A stretch of 24,663 nucleotides of DNA from an uncultured Faecalibacterium sp. (GTDB lineage: Bacteria; Bacillota; Clostridia; Oscillospirales; Ruminococcaceae). The translations under genes and the position numbers were made by a program. Location of the stretch: positions 1 to 24,663 of the forward strand of contig CAKSZE010000025.1 in assembly GCA_934525325.1 (NCBI GenBank), in the 5' to 3' direction. The notes beneath the pieces were generated by a model. The model did no database searches. It worked only from the letters and a program-made list of their open reading frames with translations, and was not told the DNA's origin. Shown one piece after another: positions 23,350 through 24,663 of this stretch; the stretch's first letter is position 1; every line of letters begins with the position of its first letter.

Positions 23350-24663
23350 TTACATGGCGATCCAGCCCAAGGCATTTGCCACCGAGCTTGCCAGAATGAT
23401 GGCTGCAAAAATGGGGCAAAGCCAGCGGATCATAAAATTGAACACCGGCTTGCGGCGGAACCGCTGACCGTCCTGCTCCACCTCCTGCGCGATCTGCTCC
23501 ACGCCGATGACACGGGACACCAGCAGGCAGGTAGCAATGGCCGCAATGGGCATCATGACCGAGTTGGTCAGGAAGTCGAAGAAGTCCAGGAACTGCATCC
23601 CGAACACAGTCACCCCGGCCAGCGGTCCGTAGCCCAGTGCCGACAGGCTGCCCAGCACCACCATGATGGCGCCGATGAGCACGGTGGAGCGGGTACGATT
23701 CCAGCCCAGCTCGTCCTCAAAGGTGGAGACGGCGCTCTCGGTCAGGGCGATGGAACTGGTAATGGCTGCAAACAGCACCAACACAAAGAACAGCACGCCC
23801 ACCACGGTGCCCAGACCCATGCTGGCAAACACCTTGGGAATGGTGATGAACATCAGCGCAGGGCCGGCCTGCAGGGTGTCCGGGTCGCCGCCGGAGAAGG
23901 CGAACACCGCCGGGATGATCATCAGACCTGCCATGATGGCAATGGCGGTATCGAACACCTCCACGTTCTCGGTGGACTCCTCGATGGAGACGTCCTTCTT
24001 CATATAAGAGCCGAAAGTGACCAGAATGCCCATGGCGATGGACAGAGAATAGAACATCTGTCCCATGGCGGTGACCACGGTCATCCACGAAAAGTTTTTG
24101 GGGTTGGGCACCAGAAAGTACTTTACACCCGCCAGTGCACCGGGACGGGTGACCGAATACCCTGCGATGACCAGCGAAAGCACCACCAGCACCGGCATCA
24201 TCACCTTGGAGACGCGCTCCACGCCGTTGCGCACACCGGCAAAGATGACGCCCAGCGTGAACAGGGTGAACAGCAAAAACGCCAGCTCGGCCTGCAAGCC
24301 GTTTGTGATAAAGGCTGAGAAGTAGCCGTCCGCCGCCAGATTTCCGCCGCGTCCGCACAGGTACTCTGCCAGATAGTGGATGACCCAGCCGCCGATGACC
24401 GAATAATACGGCACGATCAAAATGGGGATGATGGCGTTGATCCAGCCGCCAAAGCGGATGCCCCTGCCCTTACCAAAGTGGGCATAGGCGCTGACCGGGC
24501 TTTTGTGGGTCATACGTCCCAGCGCGGTCTCGGCCACGATCATGGTATAGCCAAAGGTGACTGCCAGCAGAATGTATACCAGCAGAAAAATGCCGCCGCC
24601 GTATTTGGCTGCCAGATACGGGAAGCGCCAGATGTTGCCCAGACCCACCGAAGCGCCTGCGGC
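23350..24663 (-). CDS. Sodium:neurotransmitter-symporter-family transporter (5' truncated by window edge)
   Basis: An integral membrane Na+-coupled symporter of the NSS (LeuT-like) family. The frame is open to the right edge; residues AAGASVGLGNIWRFPYLAAK are the first transmembrane helix with the unwound substrate/Na+ site, so only about ten to thirty residues are missing. At least ten further hydrophobic helices are visible, including GYTMIVAETALGRM, FYSLSIAMGILVTFGSYM and AITSSIALTESAVSTFEDEL. The 437 residues seen plus the missing start fit bacterial members with 11-12 helices. Substrate is probably an amino acid or related amine. The ending WIAM lies 64 bases before adenine deaminase. 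Confidence 0.93.
   Translation of the reverse strand, partial: AAGASVGLGNIWRFPYLAAKYGGGIFLLVYILLAVTFGYTMIVAETALGRMTHKSPVSAYAHFGKGRGIRFGGWINAIIPILIVPYYSVIGGWVIHYLAEYLCGRGGNLAADGYFSAFITNGLQAELAFLLFTLFTLGVIFAGVRNGVERVSKVMMPVLVVLSLVIAGYSVTRPGALAGVKYFLVPNPKNFSWMTVVTAMGQMFYSLSIAMGILVTFGSYMKKDVSIEESTENVEVFDTAIAIMAGLMIIPAVFAFSGGDPDTLQAGPALMFITIPKVFASMGLGTVVGVLFFVLVLFAAITSSIALTESAVSTFEDELGWNRTRSTVLIGAIMVVLGSLSALGYGPLAGVTVFGMQFLDFFDFLTNSVMMPIAAIATCLLVSRVIGVEQIAQEVEQDGQRFRRKPVFNFMIRWLCPIFAAIILASSVANALGWIAM

Overview
The window comes from a GC-rich, anaerobic, low-copy-Firmicute-like genome. Strong AGGAGG ribosome sites, HicAB, a GlpP antiterminator, a FAD/DUF1667 glycerol module and an aldehyde:ferredoxin-oxidoreductase-family enzyme together suggest a gut Oscillospiraceae/Ruminococcaceae member (Faecalibacterium/Gemmiger/Subdoligranulum-like). 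This placement is inference from gene content and codon composition; no database search was possible.

Layout, left to right. (1) 1-1410 (+): the 3' end of secA, closed by a perfect 14-bp terminator hairpin. (2) 1434-3266 (+): a hicA-hicB toxin-antitoxin pair whose promoter overlaps that terminator, followed by an M20-family amidohydrolase. (3) 3302-7254 (+): glpP, then a promoter and a leader containing an attenuator-like terminator, then a translationally coupled three-gene oxidoreductase module (GlpA-like FAD enzyme with a [2Fe-2S] tail, a second FAD/NAD oxidoreductase, and DUF1667). Two large hairpins at 7213-7315 separate this from the convergent minus-strand half.

(4) 7377-21365 (-): a molybdenum/tungsten block. 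In transcription order: fdhD; a membrane FMN-binding protein, a Tat-type four-cluster ferredoxin (YdhY-like), an aldehyde:ferredoxin-oxidoreductase-family enzyme (YdhV-like) and a YdhW-like protein; then a structured approximately 440-nt leader ending in an intrinsic terminator; then moeA-mobB-moeA2-moaC-moaA-MOSC/MogA fusion; then modA-modB-modC. (5) 21461-24663 (-): adenine deaminase and a sodium:neurotransmitter-symporter-family transporter that runs off the right edge.

How it fits together. Region 4 reads as a self-contained supply-and-use locus: an ABC importer for molybdate or tungstate, most steps of pterin-cofactor synthesis, a possible sulfuration factor, and a consumer enzyme with its own ferredoxin and a probably flavinylated membrane protein. 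MoaD, MoaE, MoeB and MobA are not in the window. The most interesting candidates are the exported-looking FMN/FeS/YdhV electron-transfer system and the repeat-containing leader upstream of moeA, which sits where a Moco/Tuco riboswitch would be expected.
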